The notes under the pieces are model-generated. The model was not told where the DNA came from. It ran no database searches and was given only the letters and a program-made list of their open reading frames with translations. DNA of 64,000 nucleotides from Harmonia axyridis (Eukaryota > Arthropoda > Insecta > Coleoptera > Coccinellidae), in NCBI RefSeq assembly GCF_914767665.1, contig NC_059502.1:44813812-44877811 (forward strand). The letters run 5' to 3'. Within the stretch, counting starts at the first letter, position 1, and each line of letters begins with the position of its first letter. This document shows, piece after piece, positions 1-14,400 of the stretch. The position numbers were made by a program, and so were the translations under genes.

Positions 1-3000
1 TTGGTATAAGGGACTGTTCTTATTCTCTTTCCTTTGTTTAATCAACAATTATCCAAGTAGGCCATTCCACATTGTTGATTTTCTTGGACTCGGATGTCAC
101 GCAGGTAGCTATAATCTCCCACGTGGTAAGGTCAATTGCTGCTGTAACCACAAATGCACGACTGACTTCTGTTGTTGATTTCATTTGTTTGTTATTTCCT
201 TCTATGTTCCTCATTCTAACACTTTTCATCGTATTGCACAGGGACGAAAGCTTGACACACGTGTCTATGGAAACCACATTGGTATAAGAGACTGTTCTTA
301 CTTCATTCTTTCTGATTAATGATCAATTATCCAAGTAAGCCATTCCACATTGTAGATTTTCTTGGACTCGGATGTCACGCAGGTAGCTATAATCTCCCAC
401 GTGGTAAGGTCAATTGCTGCTGAAACCACAAATGCACGACTGACTCCTGTTGTTGATTTCATTTGTTTGTAATTTCCTTCAATGTTTCTCATTCTAACAC
501 TTTTCATCTTATTGCACAGGGACGAAAGCTTGACACACGTGTCTAAGGAAACCACTTTGGTATGAGGGACTGTTCTTATTCCCTTCTTTCTGTATAATGA
601 TCAATTATCCAAGTAAGTCATTCCACATTGTTGATTTTCTTGGACTCGGATGTCACGCAGGTAGCTATAATCTCCCACGTGGTAAGGTCAATTGCTGCTG
701 AAACAACAAATGCACGACTGACTTCTGTTGTTGATTTCATTTGTTTGATATTTCCTTCAATGTTTCTCATTCTAACACTTTTCATCGTATTGCACACGGA
801 CGAAAGCTTGACACACGTGTCTAAGGAAACCACTTTGGTATGAGGGACTGTTCTTATTCCCTTCTTTTTGTTCAATCAACAATTATCCAAGTAAACCATT
901 CCACATTGTCGATTTTCTTGGACTCGGATGTCACGTAGGTAGCTATAATCTCCCACGTGGTAAGGTCATATGCTGCTGTAACCACAAATGCACGACTGAC
1001 TTCTGTTGTTGATTTCATTTGTTTGTTATTTCCTTCTATGTTTCTCATTCTAACACTTTTCATCGTATTGCACAGGGACGAAAGCTTGACACACGTGTCT
1101 AAGGAAACCACTTTGGTATAAGGGACTGTTCTTATTCTCTTTCCTTTGTTTAATCAACAATTATCCAAGTAGGCCATTCCACATTGTTGATTTTCTTGGA
1201 CTCGGATGTCACGCAGGTAGCTATAATCTCCCACGTGGTAAGGTCAATTGCTGCTGTAACCACAAATGCACGACTGACTTCTGTTGTTGATTTCATTTGT
1301 TTGTTATTTCCTTCTATGTTCCTCATTCTAACACTTTTCATCGTATTGCACAGGGACGAAAGCTTGACACTCGTGTCTATGGAAACCACATTGGTATAAG
1401 GGACTGTTCTTACTTCATTCTTCCTGATTAATGATCAATTATCCAAGTAAGCCATTCCACATTGTAGATTTTCTTGGACTCGGATGTCACGCAGGTAGCT
1501 ATAATCTCCCACGTGGTAAGGTCAATTGCTGCTGTTACCACAAATGCACGACTGACTTCTGTTGTTGATTTCATTCGTTTGTTATTTTCTTCAGTGTTTC
1601 TCATTCTAACACTTTTCATCGTATTGCACAGGGACGAAAGCTTGACACGCGTGTCTAAGGAAACCACTTCGGTATAAGGGACTGTTCTTATTCCCTTCTT
1701 TTTGTTTAATGAACAATTATCCAAGTAAGCCATTCCACATTGTTGATTTTCTTGGACTCGGATGTCACGCAGGTAGCTATAATCTCCCACGTGGTAAGGT
1801 CAATTGCTGCTGAAACCACAAATGCACGACTGACTTCTGTTGTTGATTTCATTTGTTTGATATTTCCTTCAATGTTTCTCATTCTAACACTTTTCATCGT
1901 ATTGCACAGGGACGAAAGCTTGACACACGTGTCTAAGGAAACCACTTTGGTATGAGGGACTGTTCTTATTCCCTTCTTTTTGTTCAATCAACAATTATCC
2001 AAGTAAACCATTCCACATTGTCGATTTTCTTGGACTCGGATGTCACGTAGGTAGCTATAATCTCCCACGTGGTAAGGTCAAATGCTGCTGTAACCACAAA
2101 TGCACGACTGACTTCTGTTGTTGATTTCATTTGTTTGTTATTTCCTTCTATGTTTCTCATTCTAACACTTTTCATCGTATTGCACAGGGACGAGAGCTTG
2201 ACACACGTGTCTAAGGAAACCACTTTGGTATAAGGGACTGTTCTTATTCTCTTTCCTTTGTTTAATCAACAATTATCCAAGTAGGCCATTCCACATTGTT
2301 GATTTTCTTGGACTCGGATGTCACGCAGGTAGCTATAATCTCCCACGTGGTAAGGTCAATTGCTGCTGTAACCACAAATGCACGACTGACTTCTGTTGTT
2401 GATTTCATTTGTTTGTTATTTCCTTCTATGTTCCTCATTCTAACACTTTTCATCGTATTGCACAGGGACGAAAGCTTGACACTCGTGTCTATGGAAACCA
2501 CATTGGTATAAGAGACTGTTCTTACTTCATTCTTTCTGATTAATGATCAATTATCCAAGTAAGCCATTCCACATTGTAGATTTTCTTGGACTCGGATGTC
2601 ACGCAGGTAGCTATAATCTCCCACGTGGTAAGGTCAATTGCTGCTGAAACCACAAATGCACGACTGACTCCTGTTGTTGATTTCATTTGTTTGTAATTTC
2701 CTTCAATGTTTCTCATTCTAACACTTTTCATCTTATTGCACAGGGACGAAAGCTTGACACACGTGTCTAAGGAAACCACTTTGGTATGAGGGACTGTTCT
2801 TATTCCCTTCTTTCTGTATAATGATCAATTATCCAAGTAAGTCATTCCACATTGTTGATTTTCTTGGACTCGGATGTCACGCAGGTAGCTATAATCTCCC
2901 ACGTGGTAAGGTCAATTGCTGCTGAAACCACAAATGCACGACTGACTTCTGTTGTTGATTTCATTTGTTTGATATTTCCTTCAATGTTTCTCATTCTAAC

Positions 3001-3651
3001 ACTTTTCATCGTATTGCACACGGACGAAAGCTTGACACACGTGTCTAAGGAAACCACTTTGGTATGAGGGACTGTTCTTATTCCCTTCTTTTTGTTCAAT
3101 CAACAATTATCCAAGTAAGCCATTCCACATTGTTGATTTTCTTGGACTCGAATGTCACGCAGGTAGCTATAATCTCCCACGTGGTAAGGTCAATTGCTGC
3201 TGTAACCACAAATGCACGACTGTCTTCTGTTGTTGATTTCATTTGTTTGTTATTTCCTTCTATGTTTCCCATTCTAACACTTTTCATCGTATTGCACAGG
3301 GACGAAAGCTTGACACACGTGTCTAAGGAAACCACTTTGGTATAAGGGACTGTTCTTATTCTCTTTTTTTTGTTTAATCAACAATTATCCAAGTAGGCCA
3401 TTCCACATTGTTGATTATCTTGGACTCGGATGTCACGTAGGTAGCTATAATCTCCCACGTGGTAAGGTCAATTGCTGCTGTAACCACAAATGCACGACTG
3501 ACTTCTGTTGTTGATTTCATTTGTTTGTTATTTCCTACTATGTTTCTCATTCTAACACTTTTCATCGTATTGCACAGGGACGAAAGCTTGACACTCGTGT
3601 CTATGGAAACCACATTGGTATAAGGGACTGTTCTTACTTCATTCTTTCTGA
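1..3651. repeat. Higher-order repeat of 4 monomers (1112 bp)
   Basis: Monomers here come in four types told apart by the linker before the ATTATCCAAGTA box: CTCTTTCCTTTG, ACTTCATTCTTTCTGATT, CCCTTCTTTCTGTAT and CCCTTCTTTTTGTTC. Nearly identical versions of one type lie 1112 bp apart, for example monomers starting near 38, 1150 and 2262, and near 872, 1984 and 3096. The same four-type order is seen again around 5377-8156, 11493-14272 and 24281-27338. Confidence 0.85.
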
Positions 3652-5099
3652 TTAATGATCAATTATCCAAGTAAGCCATTCCACATTGTTGATTTTCTTG
3701 GACTCGGATGTCACGCAGGTAGCTATAATCTCCCACGTGGTAAGGTCAATTGCTGCTGAAACCACAAATGCACGACTGACTTCTGTTGTTGATTTCATTT
3801 GTTTGTTATTTCCTTCAATGTTTCTCATTCTAACACTTTTCATCTTATTGCACAGGGACGAAAGCTTGGACTCGGATGTCACGCAGGTAGCTATAATCTC
3901 CCACGTGGTAAGGTCAATTGCTGCTGTAACCACAAATGCACGACTGACTTCTGTTGTTGATTTCATTCGTTTGTTATTTTCTTCAGTGTTTCTCATTCTA
4001 ACACTTCACATCGTATTGCACAGGGACGAAAGCTTGACACACGTGTCTAAGGAAACCACTTTGGTATAAGGGACTGTTCTTACTTCATTCTTTCTGTATA
4101 ATGATCAATTATCCAAGTAAGCCATTCCACATTGTTGATTTTCTTGGACTCGGATGTCACGCAGGTAGCTTAAATCTCCCACGTGGTAAGGTCAATTGCT
4201 GCTGTAACCACAAATGCACGACTGACTTCTGTTGTTGATTTCATTTGTTTGTTTTTTCCTTCTATGTTTCTCATTCTTACACTTTTCATCGTATTGCACA
4301 GGGACGAAAGCTTGACACTCGTGTCAATGGAAACCACATTGGTATAAGGGACTGTTCTTACTTCATTCTTTCTGATTAATGATCAATTATCCAAGTAAGC
4401 CATTCCACATTGTTGATTTTCTTGGACTCGGATGTCACGCAGGTAGCTATAATCTCCCACGTGGTAAGGTCAATTGCTGCTGAAACCACAAATGCACGAC
4501 TGACTTCTGTTGTTGATTTCATTTGTTTGTTATTTCCTTCAATGTTTCTCATTCTAACACTTTTCATCTTATTGCACAGGGACGAAAGCTTGGACTCGGA
4601 TGTCACGTAGGTAGCTATAATCTCCCACGTGGTAAGGTCAATTGCTGCTGTAACCACAAATGCACGACTGACTTCTGTTGTTGATTTCATTTGTTTGTAT
4701 TTCCTTCTATGTTTCTCATTCTAACACTTTTCATCGTATTGCACAGGGACGAAAGCTTGACACACGTGTCTAAGGAAACCACTTTGGTATAAGGGACTGT
4801 TCTTATTCCCTTCTTTTTGTTTAATGAACAATTATCCAAGTAAGCCATTCCACATTGTTGATTTTCTTGGACTCGGATGTCACGCAGGTAGGTATAATCT
4901 CCCACGTGGTAAGGTCAATTGCTGCTGTAACCACAAATGCACGACTGACTTCTGTTGTTGATTTCATTCGTTTGTTATTTTCTTCAGTGTTTCTCATTCT
5001 TACACTTCACATCGTATTGCACAGGGACGAAAGCTTGACACACGTGTCTAAGGAAACCACTTTGGTATAAGGGACTGTTCTTACTTCATTCTTTCTGTA
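3652..5099. repeat. 724-bp satellite block with an internally deleted monomer, present twice
   Basis: At about 3866 and again at about 4590, GAAAGCTTG runs directly into GACTCGGATG. This skips about 110 bp that normally separates the two motifs. The short shared string CTTG(G)A at the joint suggests deletion through microhomology. The two joints are 724 bp apart, so one deletion was copied as part of a 724-bp block. Confidence 0.8.
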
Positions 5100-8000
5100 T
5101 AATGATCAATTATCCAAGTAAGCCATTCCACATTGTTGATTTTCTTGGACTCGGATGTCACGCAGGTAGCTTAAATCTCCCACGTGGTAAGGTCAATTGC
5201 TGCTGTAATCACAAATGCACGACTGACTTCTGTTGTTGATTTCATTTGTTTGTTTTTTCCTTCTATGTTTCTCATTCTTACACTTTTCATCGTATTGCAC
5301 AGGGACGAAAGCTTGACACTCGTGTCAATGGAAACCACATTGGTATAAGGGACTGTTCTTACTTCATTCTTTCTGATTAATGATCAATTATCCAAGTAAG
5401 CCATTCCACATTGTTGATTTTCTTGGACTCGGATGTCACGCAGGTAGCTATAATCTCCCACGTGGTAAGGTCAATTGCTGCTGAAACCACAAATGCACGA
5501 CTGACTTCTGTTGTTGATTTCATTTGTTTGTTATTTCCTTCAATGTTTCTCATTCTAACACTTTTCATCTTATTGCACAGGGACGAAAGCTTGACACACG
5601 TGTCTAAGGAAACCACTTTGGTATGAGGGACTGTTCTTATTTCCTTCTTTTTGTTCAATCAACAATTATCCAAGTAAACCATTCCACATTGTCGATTTTC
5701 TTGGACTCGGATGTCACGTAGGTAGCTATAATCTCCCACGTGGTAAGGTCAATTGCTGCTGTAACCACAAATGCACGACTGACTTCTGTTGTTGATTTCA
5801 TTTGTTTGTTATTTCCTTCTATGTTTCTCATTCTAACACTTTTCATCGTATTGCACAGGGACGAAAGTTTGACACACGTGTCTAAGGAAACCACTTAGGT
5901 ATAAGGGACTGTTCTTATTCTCTTTCCTTTGTTTAATCAACAATTATCCAAGTAGGCCATTCCACATTGTTGATTTTCTTGGACTCGGATGTCACGCAGG
6001 TAGCTATAATCTCCCACGTGGTAAGGTCAATTGCTGCTGTAACCACAAATGCACGACTGACTTCTGTTGTTGATTTCATTTGTTTGTTATTTCCTTCTAT
6101 GTTCCTCATTCTTACACTTTTCATCGTATTGCACAGGGACGAAAGCTTGACACTCGTGTCTATGGAAACCACATTGGTATAAGGGACTGTTCTTACTTCA
6201 TTCTTTCTGATTAATGATCAATTATCCAAGTAAGCCATTCCACATTGTAGATTTTCTTGGACTCGGATGTCACGCAGGTAGCTATAATCTCCCACGTGGT
6301 AAGGTCAATTGCTGCTGAAACCACAAATGCACGACTGACTTCTGTTGTTGATTTCATTTGTTTGTAATTTCCTTCAATGTTTCTCATTCTAACACTTCTC
6401 ATCTTATTGCACAGGGACGAAAGCTTGACACACGTGTCTAAGGAAACCACTTTGGTATGAGGGACTGTTCTTATTCCCTTCTTTCTGTATAATGATCAAT
6501 TATCCAAGTAAGCCATTCCACATTGTTGATTTTCTTGGACTCGGATGTCACGCAGGTAGCTATAATCTCCCACGTGGTAAGGTCAATTGCTGCTGAAACA
6601 ACAAATGCACGACTGACTTCTGTTGTTGATTTCATTTGTTTGATATTTCCTTCAATGTTTCTCATTCTAACACTTTTCATCGTATTGCACACGGACGAAA
6701 GCTTGACACACGTGTCTAAGGAAACCACTTTGGTATGAGGGACTGTTCTTATTCCCTTCTTTTTGTTCAATCAACAATTATCCAAGTAAACCATTCCACA
6801 TTGTCGATTTTCTTGGACTCGGATGTCACGTAGGTAGCTATAATCTCCCACGTGGTAAGGTCAAATGCTGCTGTAACCACAAATGCACGACTGACTTCTG
6901 TTGTTGATTTCATTTGTTTGTTATTTCCTTCTATGTTTCTCATTCTAACACTTTTCATCGTATTGCACAGGGACGAAAGCTTGACACACGTGTCTAAGGA
7001 AACCACTTTGGTATAAGGGACTGTTCTTATTCTCTTTCCTTTGTTTAATCAACAATTATCCAAGTAGGCCATTCCACATTGTTGATTTTCTTGGACTCGG
7101 ATGTCACGCAGGTAGCTATAATCTCCCACGTGGTAAGGTCAATTGCTGCTGTAACCACAAATGCACGACTGACTTCTGTTGTTGATTTCATTTGTTTGTT
7201 ATTTCCTTCTATGTTCCTCATTCTAACACTTTTCATCGTATTGCACAGGGACGAAAGCTTGACACTCGTGTCTATGGAAACCACATTGGTATAAGGGACT
7301 GTTCTTACTTCATTCTTCCTGATTAATGATCAATTATCCAAGTAAGCCATTCCACATTGTAGATTTTCTTGGACTCGGATGTCACGCAGGTAGCTATAAT
7401 CTCCCACGTGGTAAGGTCAATTGCTGCTGTTACCACAAATGCACGACTGACTTCTGTTGTTGATTTCATTCGTTTGTTATTTTCTTCAGTGTTTCTCATT
7501 CTAACACTTTTCATCGTATTGCACAGGGACGAAAGCTTGACACGCGTGTCTAAGGAAACCACTTCGGTATAAGGGACTGTTCTTATTCCCTTCTTTTTGT
7601 TTAATGAACAATTATCCAAGTAAGCCATTCCACATTGTTGATTTTCTTGGACTCGGATGTCACGCAGGTAGCTATAATCTCCCACGTGGTAAGGTCAATT
7701 GCTGCTGAAACCACAAATGCACGACTGACTTCTGTTGTTGATTTCATTTGTTTGATATTTCCTTCAATGTTTCTCATTCTAACACTTTTCATCGTATTGC
7801 ACACGGACGAAAGCTTGACACACGTGTCTAAGGAAACCACTTTGGTATGAGGGACTGTTCTTATTCCCTTCTTTTTGTTCAATCAACAATTATCCAAGTA
7901 AACCATTCCACATTGTCGATTTTCTTGGACTCGGATGTCACGTAGGTAGCTATAATCTCCCACGTGGTAAGGTCAAATGCTGCTGTAACCACAAATGCAC

Positions 8001-8396
8001 GACTGACTTCTGTTGTTGATTTCATTTGTTTGTTATTTCCTTCTATGTTTCTCATTCTAACACTTTTCATCGTATTGCACAGGGACGAAAGCTTGACACA
8101 CGTGTCTAAGGAAACCACTTTGGTATAAGGGACTGTTCTTATTCTCTTTCCTTTGTTTAATCAACAATTATCCAAGTAGGCCATTCCACATTGTTGATTT
8201 TCTTGGACTCGGATGTCACGCAGGTAGCTATAATCTCCCACGTGGTAAGGTCAATTGCTGCTGTAACCACAATTGGACGGCTGACTTCTGTTGTTGATTT
8301 CATTTGTTTGTAATTTCCTTCAATGTTTCTCATTCTAACACTTCTCATCGTATTGCACAGGGACGAAAGCTTGACACACGTGTCTATGTAAACCAC

Positions 8397-11300
8397 ATTG
8401 GTATAAGGGACTGTTCTTATTCCCTTCTTTCTGTATGATGATCAATTATCCAAGTAAACCATTCCACATTGTTGATTTTCTTGGACTCGAATGTCACGCA
8501 GGTAGCTATAATCTCCCACGTGGTAAGGTCAATTGCTGCTGTAACCACAATTGGACGGCTGACTTCTGTTGTTGATTTCATTTGTTTGTTATTTCCTTCA
8601 ATGTTTCTCATTCTAACACTTCTCATCGTATTGCACAGGGACGAAAGCTTGACACACGTGTCTATGGAAACCACATTGGTATAAGGGACTGTTCTTATTC
8701 CCTTCTTTCTGTATGATGATCAATTATCCAAGTAAACCATTCCACATTGTTGATTTTCTTGGACTCGGATGACACGCAGGTAGCTATAATCTGTAACGTG
8801 GTGAGGTCAATTGCTGCTGTAACCACAAATGCACGACTGACTTCTGTTGTTGATTTCATTTGTTTGTAATTTCCTTCAATGTTTCTCATTCTAACACTTC
8901 TCATCGTATTGCACAGGGACGAAAGCTTGACACACGTGTCTATGTAAACCACATTGGTATAAGGGACTGTTCTTATTCCCTTCTTTCTGTATGATGATCA
9001 ATTATCCAAGTAAGCCATTCCACATTGTTGATTTTCTTGGACTCGGATGACACGCAGGTAGCTATAATCTGTAACGTGGTAAGGTCAATTGCTGCTGTAA
9101 CCACAAATGCACGACTGACTTCTGTTGTTGATTTCATTTGTTTGTTATTTCCTTCTATGTTTCTCATTCTAACACTTTTCATCGTATTGCACAGGAACGA
9201 AAGCTTGACACAGCTGTCTAAGGAAACCACTTTGGTATAAGGTACTGTTCTTATTCCCTTCTTTTTGTTTAATGAACAATTATCCAAGTAAGCCATTCCA
9301 CATTGTTGATTTTCTTGGACTCGGATGACACGCGGGTAGCTATAATCTCCCACGTGGTAAGGTCAATTGCTGCTGTAACCACAATTGGACGGCTGACTTC
9401 CGTTGTTGATTTCATTTGTTTGTTATATCCTTCTATGTTTCTCATTCTAACACTTTTCATCGTATTGCACAGGAACGAAAGCTTGACACAGCTGTCTAAG
9501 GAAACCACTTTGGTATAAGTTACTGTTCTTATTCCCTTCTTTTTGTTTAATGAACAATTATCCAAGTAAGCCATTCCACATTGTTGATTTTCTTGGACTC
9601 GGATGACACGCAGGTAGCTATAATCTGTAACGTGGTAAGGTCAATTGCTGCTGTAACCACAAATGCACGACTGACTTCTGTTGTTGATTTCATTTGTTTG
9701 TTATTTCCTTCTATGTTTCTCATTCTAACACTTTTCATCGTATTGCACAGGGACGAAAGCTTGACACGCGTGTCTAAGGAAACAACTTTGGTATAAGGGA
9801 CTGTTCTTATTCCCTTCGTTTTGTTTAATGAACAATTATCCAAGTAAGCCATTCCACATTGTTGATTTTCTTGGACTCGGATGACACGCAGGTAGCTATA
9901 ATCTGTAACGTGGTAAGGTCAATTGCTGCTGTAACCACAAATGCACGACTGACTTCTGTTGTTGATTTCATTTGTTTGTTATTTCCTTCTATGTTTCTCA
10001 TTCTAACACTTTTCATCGTATTGCACAGGAACGAAAGCTTGACACAGCTGTCTAAGGAAACCACTTTGGTATAAGTTACTGTTCTTATTCCCTTCTTTTT
10101 GTTTAATGAACAATTATCCAAGTAAGCCATTCCACATTGTTGATTTTCTTGGACTCGGATGACACGCAGGTAGCTATAATCTCCCACGTGGTAAGGTCAA
10201 TTGCTGCTGTAACCACAATTGGACGGCTGACTTCTGTTGTTGATTTCATTTGTTAGTAATTTCCTTCAATGTTTCTCATTCTAACACTTCTCATCGTATT
10301 GCACAGGGACGAAAGCTTGACACACGTGTCTATGTAAACCACATTGGTATAAGGGACTGTTCTTATTCCCTTCTTTCTGTATGATGATCAATTATCCAAG
10401 TAAGCCATTCCACATTGTTGATTTTCTTGGACTCGGATGACACGCAGGTAGCTATAATCTGTAACGTGGTAAGGTCAATTGCTGCTGTAACCACAAATGC
10501 ACGACTGACTTCTGTTGTTGATTTCATTTGTTTGTTATTTCCTTCAATGTTTCTCATTCTTACACTTTTCATCGTATTGCACAGGGACGAAAGCTTGACA
10601 CACGTGTCTAAGGAAACCACTTTGGTATAAGGGACTGTTCTTATTCAATTCTTTTTGTTTAATGAACAATTATCCAATTAAGCCGTTCCACATTGTTGAT
10701 TTTCTTGGACTCGGATGTCACGCAGGTAGCTATAATCTCCCACGTGGTAAGGTCAATTGCTGCTGTTACCACAAATGCACGACTGACTTCTGTTGTTGAT
10801 TTCATTCGTTTGTTATTTTCTTCAATGTTTCTCATTCTAACACTTTTCATCGTATTGCACAGGGACGAAAGCTTGACACACGTGTCTATGGAAACCACAT
10901 TGGTATAAGGGACTGTTCTTACTTCATTCTTTCTGTATAATGATCAATTATCCAAGTAAGCCATTCCACATTGTTGATTTTCTTGGACTCGGATGTCACG
11001 CAGCTAGCTATAATCTCCCACGTGGTAAGGTCAATTGCTGCTGTAATCACAAATGCACGACTGACTTCTGTTGTTGATTTGATTTGTTCGTTATTTCCTT
11101 CAATGTTTCTCATTCTAACACTTCTCATCGTATTGCACAGGGACGAAAGCTTGACACACGTGTCTATGGAAACCACATTGGTATAAGGGACTGTTCTTAT
11201 TCCCTTCTTTCTGTATAATGATCAATTATCCAAGTAAGCCATTCCACATTGTTGATTTTCTTGGACTCGGATGACACGCAGGTAGCTATTATCTTTTACG

Positions 11301-11460
11301 TGGTAAGGTCAATTGCTGCTGTAACCACAATTGGACGGCTGACTTCTGTTGTTGATTTCATTTGTTTGTTATTTCCTTCTATGTTTCTCATTCTAACACT
11401 TTTCATCGTATTGCACAGGGACGAAAGTTTGACACACGTGTCTAAGGAAACCACTTAGGT
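8397..11460. repeat. Satellite stretch rich in a second monomer class
   Basis: Several monomers here carry linked differences from the common class: GATGACACGC in place of GATGTCACGC, and CTGTAACGTGG or CTTTTACGTGG in place of CTCCCACGTGG. Some also carry AATTGGACGGCTGAC in place of AATGCACGACTGAC. Monomers that mix the two sets also occur, for example near 9303 and 10160, which points to recombination or gene conversion between classes. Confidence 0.7.
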
Positions 11461-14400
11461 ATAAGGGACTGTTCTTATTCTCTTTCCTTTGTTTAATCAA
11501 CAATTATCCAAGTAGGCCATTCCACATTGTTGATTTTCTTGGACTCGGATGTCACGCAGGTAGCTATAATCTCCCACGTGGTAAGGTCAATTGCTGCTGT
11601 AACCACAAATGCACGACTGACTTCTGTTGTTGATTTCATTGGTTTGTTATTTCCTTCTATGTTTCTCATTCTAACACTTTTCATCGTATTGCACAGGGAC
11701 GAAAGCTTGACACACGTGTCTAAGGAAACCACTTTGGTATAAGGGACTGTTCTTATTCTCTTTCCTTTGTTTAATCAACAATTATCCAAGTAGGCCATTC
11801 CACATTGTTGATTTTCTTGGACTCGGATGTCACGCAGGTAGCTATAATCTCCCACGTGGTAAGGTCAATTGCTGCTGTAACCACAAATGCACGACTGACT
11901 TCTGTTGTTGATTTCATTTGTTTGTTATTTCCTTCTATGTTCCTCATTCTAACACTTTTCATCGTATTGCACAGGGACGAAAGCTTGACACTCGTGTCTA
12001 TGGAAACCACATTGGTATAAGAGACTGTTCTTACTTCATTCTTTCTGATTAATGATCAATTATCCAAGTAAGCCATTCCACATTGTAGATTTTCTTGGAC
12101 TCGGATGTCACGCAGGTAGCTATAATCTCCCACGTGGTAAGGTCAATTGCTGCTGAAACCACAAATGCACGACTGACTCCTGTTGTTGATTTCATTTGTT
12201 TGTAATTTCCTTCAATGTTTCTCATTCTAACACTTTTCATCTTATTGCACAGGGACGAAAGCTTGACACACGTGTCTAAGGAAACCACTTTGGTATGAGG
12301 GACTGTTCTTATTCCCTTCTTTCTGTATAATGATCAATTATCCAAGTAAGTCATTCCACATTGTTGATTTTCTTGGACTCGGATGTCACGCAGGTAGCTA
12401 TAATCTCCCACGTGGTAAGGTCAATTGCTGCTGAAACCACAAATGCACGACTGACTTCTGTTGTTGATTTCATTTGTTTGATATTTCCTTCAATGTTTCT
12501 CATTCTAACACTTTTCATCGTATTGCACACGGACGAAAGCTTGACACACGTGTCTAAGGAAACCACTTTGGTATGAGGGACTGTTCTTATTCCCTTCTTT
12601 TTGTTCAATCAACAATTATCCAAGTAAGCCATTCCACATTGTTGATTTTCTTGGACTCGAATGTCACGCAGGTAGCTATAATCTCCCACGTGGTAAGGTC
12701 AATTGCTGCTGTAACCACAAATGCACGACTGTCTTCTGTTGTTGATTTCATTTGTTTGTTATTTCCTTCTATGTTTCCCATTCTAACACTTTTCATCGAA
12801 TTGCACAGGGACGAAAGCTTGACACACGTGTCTAAGGAAACCACTTTGGTATAAGGGACTGTTCTTATTCTCTTTTTTTTGTTTAATCAACAATTATCCA
12901 AGTAGGCCATTCCACATTGTTGATTATCTTGGACTCGGATGTCACGTAGGTAGCTATAATCTCCCACGTGGTAAGGTCAATTGCTGCTGTAACCACAAAT
13001 GCACGACTGACTTCTGTTGTTGATTTCATTTGTTTGTTATTTCCTACTATGTTTCTCATTCTAACACTTTTCATCGTATTGCACAGGGACGAAAGCTTGA
13101 CACTCGTGTCTATGGAAACCACATTGGTATAAGGGACTGTTCTTACTTCATTCTTTCTGATTAATGATCAATTATCCAAGTAAGCCATTCCATATTGTAG
13201 ATTTTCTTGGACTCGGATGTCACGCAGGTAGCTATAATCTCCCACGTGGTAAGGTCAATTGCTGCTGAAACCACAAATGCACGACTGACTTCTGTTGTTG
13301 ATTTCATTTGTTTGTAATTTCCTTCAATGTTTCTCATTCTAACACTTTTCATCTTATTGCACAGGGACGAAAGCTTGACACACGTGTCTAAGGAAACCAC
13401 TTTGGTATGAGGGACTGTTCTTATTCCCTTCTTTCTGTATAATGATCAATTATCCAAGTAAGTCATTCCACATTGTTGATTTTCTTGGACTCGGATGTCA
13501 CGCAGGTAGCTATAATCTCCCACGTGGTAAGGTCAATTGCTGCTGAAACCACAAATGCACGACTGACTTCTGTTGTTGATTTCATTTGTTTGATATTTCC
13601 TTCAATGTTTCTCATTCTAACACTTTTCATCGTATTGCACACGGACGAAAGCTTGACACACGTGTCTAAGGAAACCACTTTGGTATGAGGGACTGTTCTT
13701 ATTCCCTTCTTTTTGTTCAATCAACAATTATCCAAGTAAACCATTCCACATTGTTGATTTTCTTGGACTCGAATGTCACGCAGGTAGCTATAATCTCCCA
13801 CGTGGTAATGTCAATTGCTGCTGTAACCACAAATGCACGACTGTCTTCTGTTGTTGATTTCATTTGTTTGTTATTTCCTTCTATGTTTCCCATTCTAACA
13901 CTTTTCTTCGAATTGCACAGGGACGAAAGCTTGACACACGTGTCTAAGGAAACCACTTTGGTATAAGGGACTGTTCTTATTCTCTTTTTTTTGTTTAATC
14001 AACAATTATCCAAGTAGGCCATTCCACATTGTTGATTATCTTGGACTCGGATGTCACGTAGGTAGCTATAATCTCCCACGTGGTAAGGTCAATTGCTGCT
14101 GTAACCACAAATGCACGACTGACTTCTGTTGTTGATTTCGTTTGTTTGTTATTTCCTACTATGTTTCTCATTCTAACACTTTTCATCGTATTGCACAGGG
14201 ACGAAAGCTTGACACACGTGTCTAAGGAAACCACTTTGGTATAAGGGACTGTTCTTATTCTCTTTCCTTTGTTTAATCAACAATTATCCAAGTAGGCCAT
14301 TCCACATTGTTGATTTTCTTGGACTCGGATGTCACGCAGGTAGCTATAATCTCCCACGTGGTAAGGTCAATTGCTGCTGTAACCACAAATGCACGACTGA

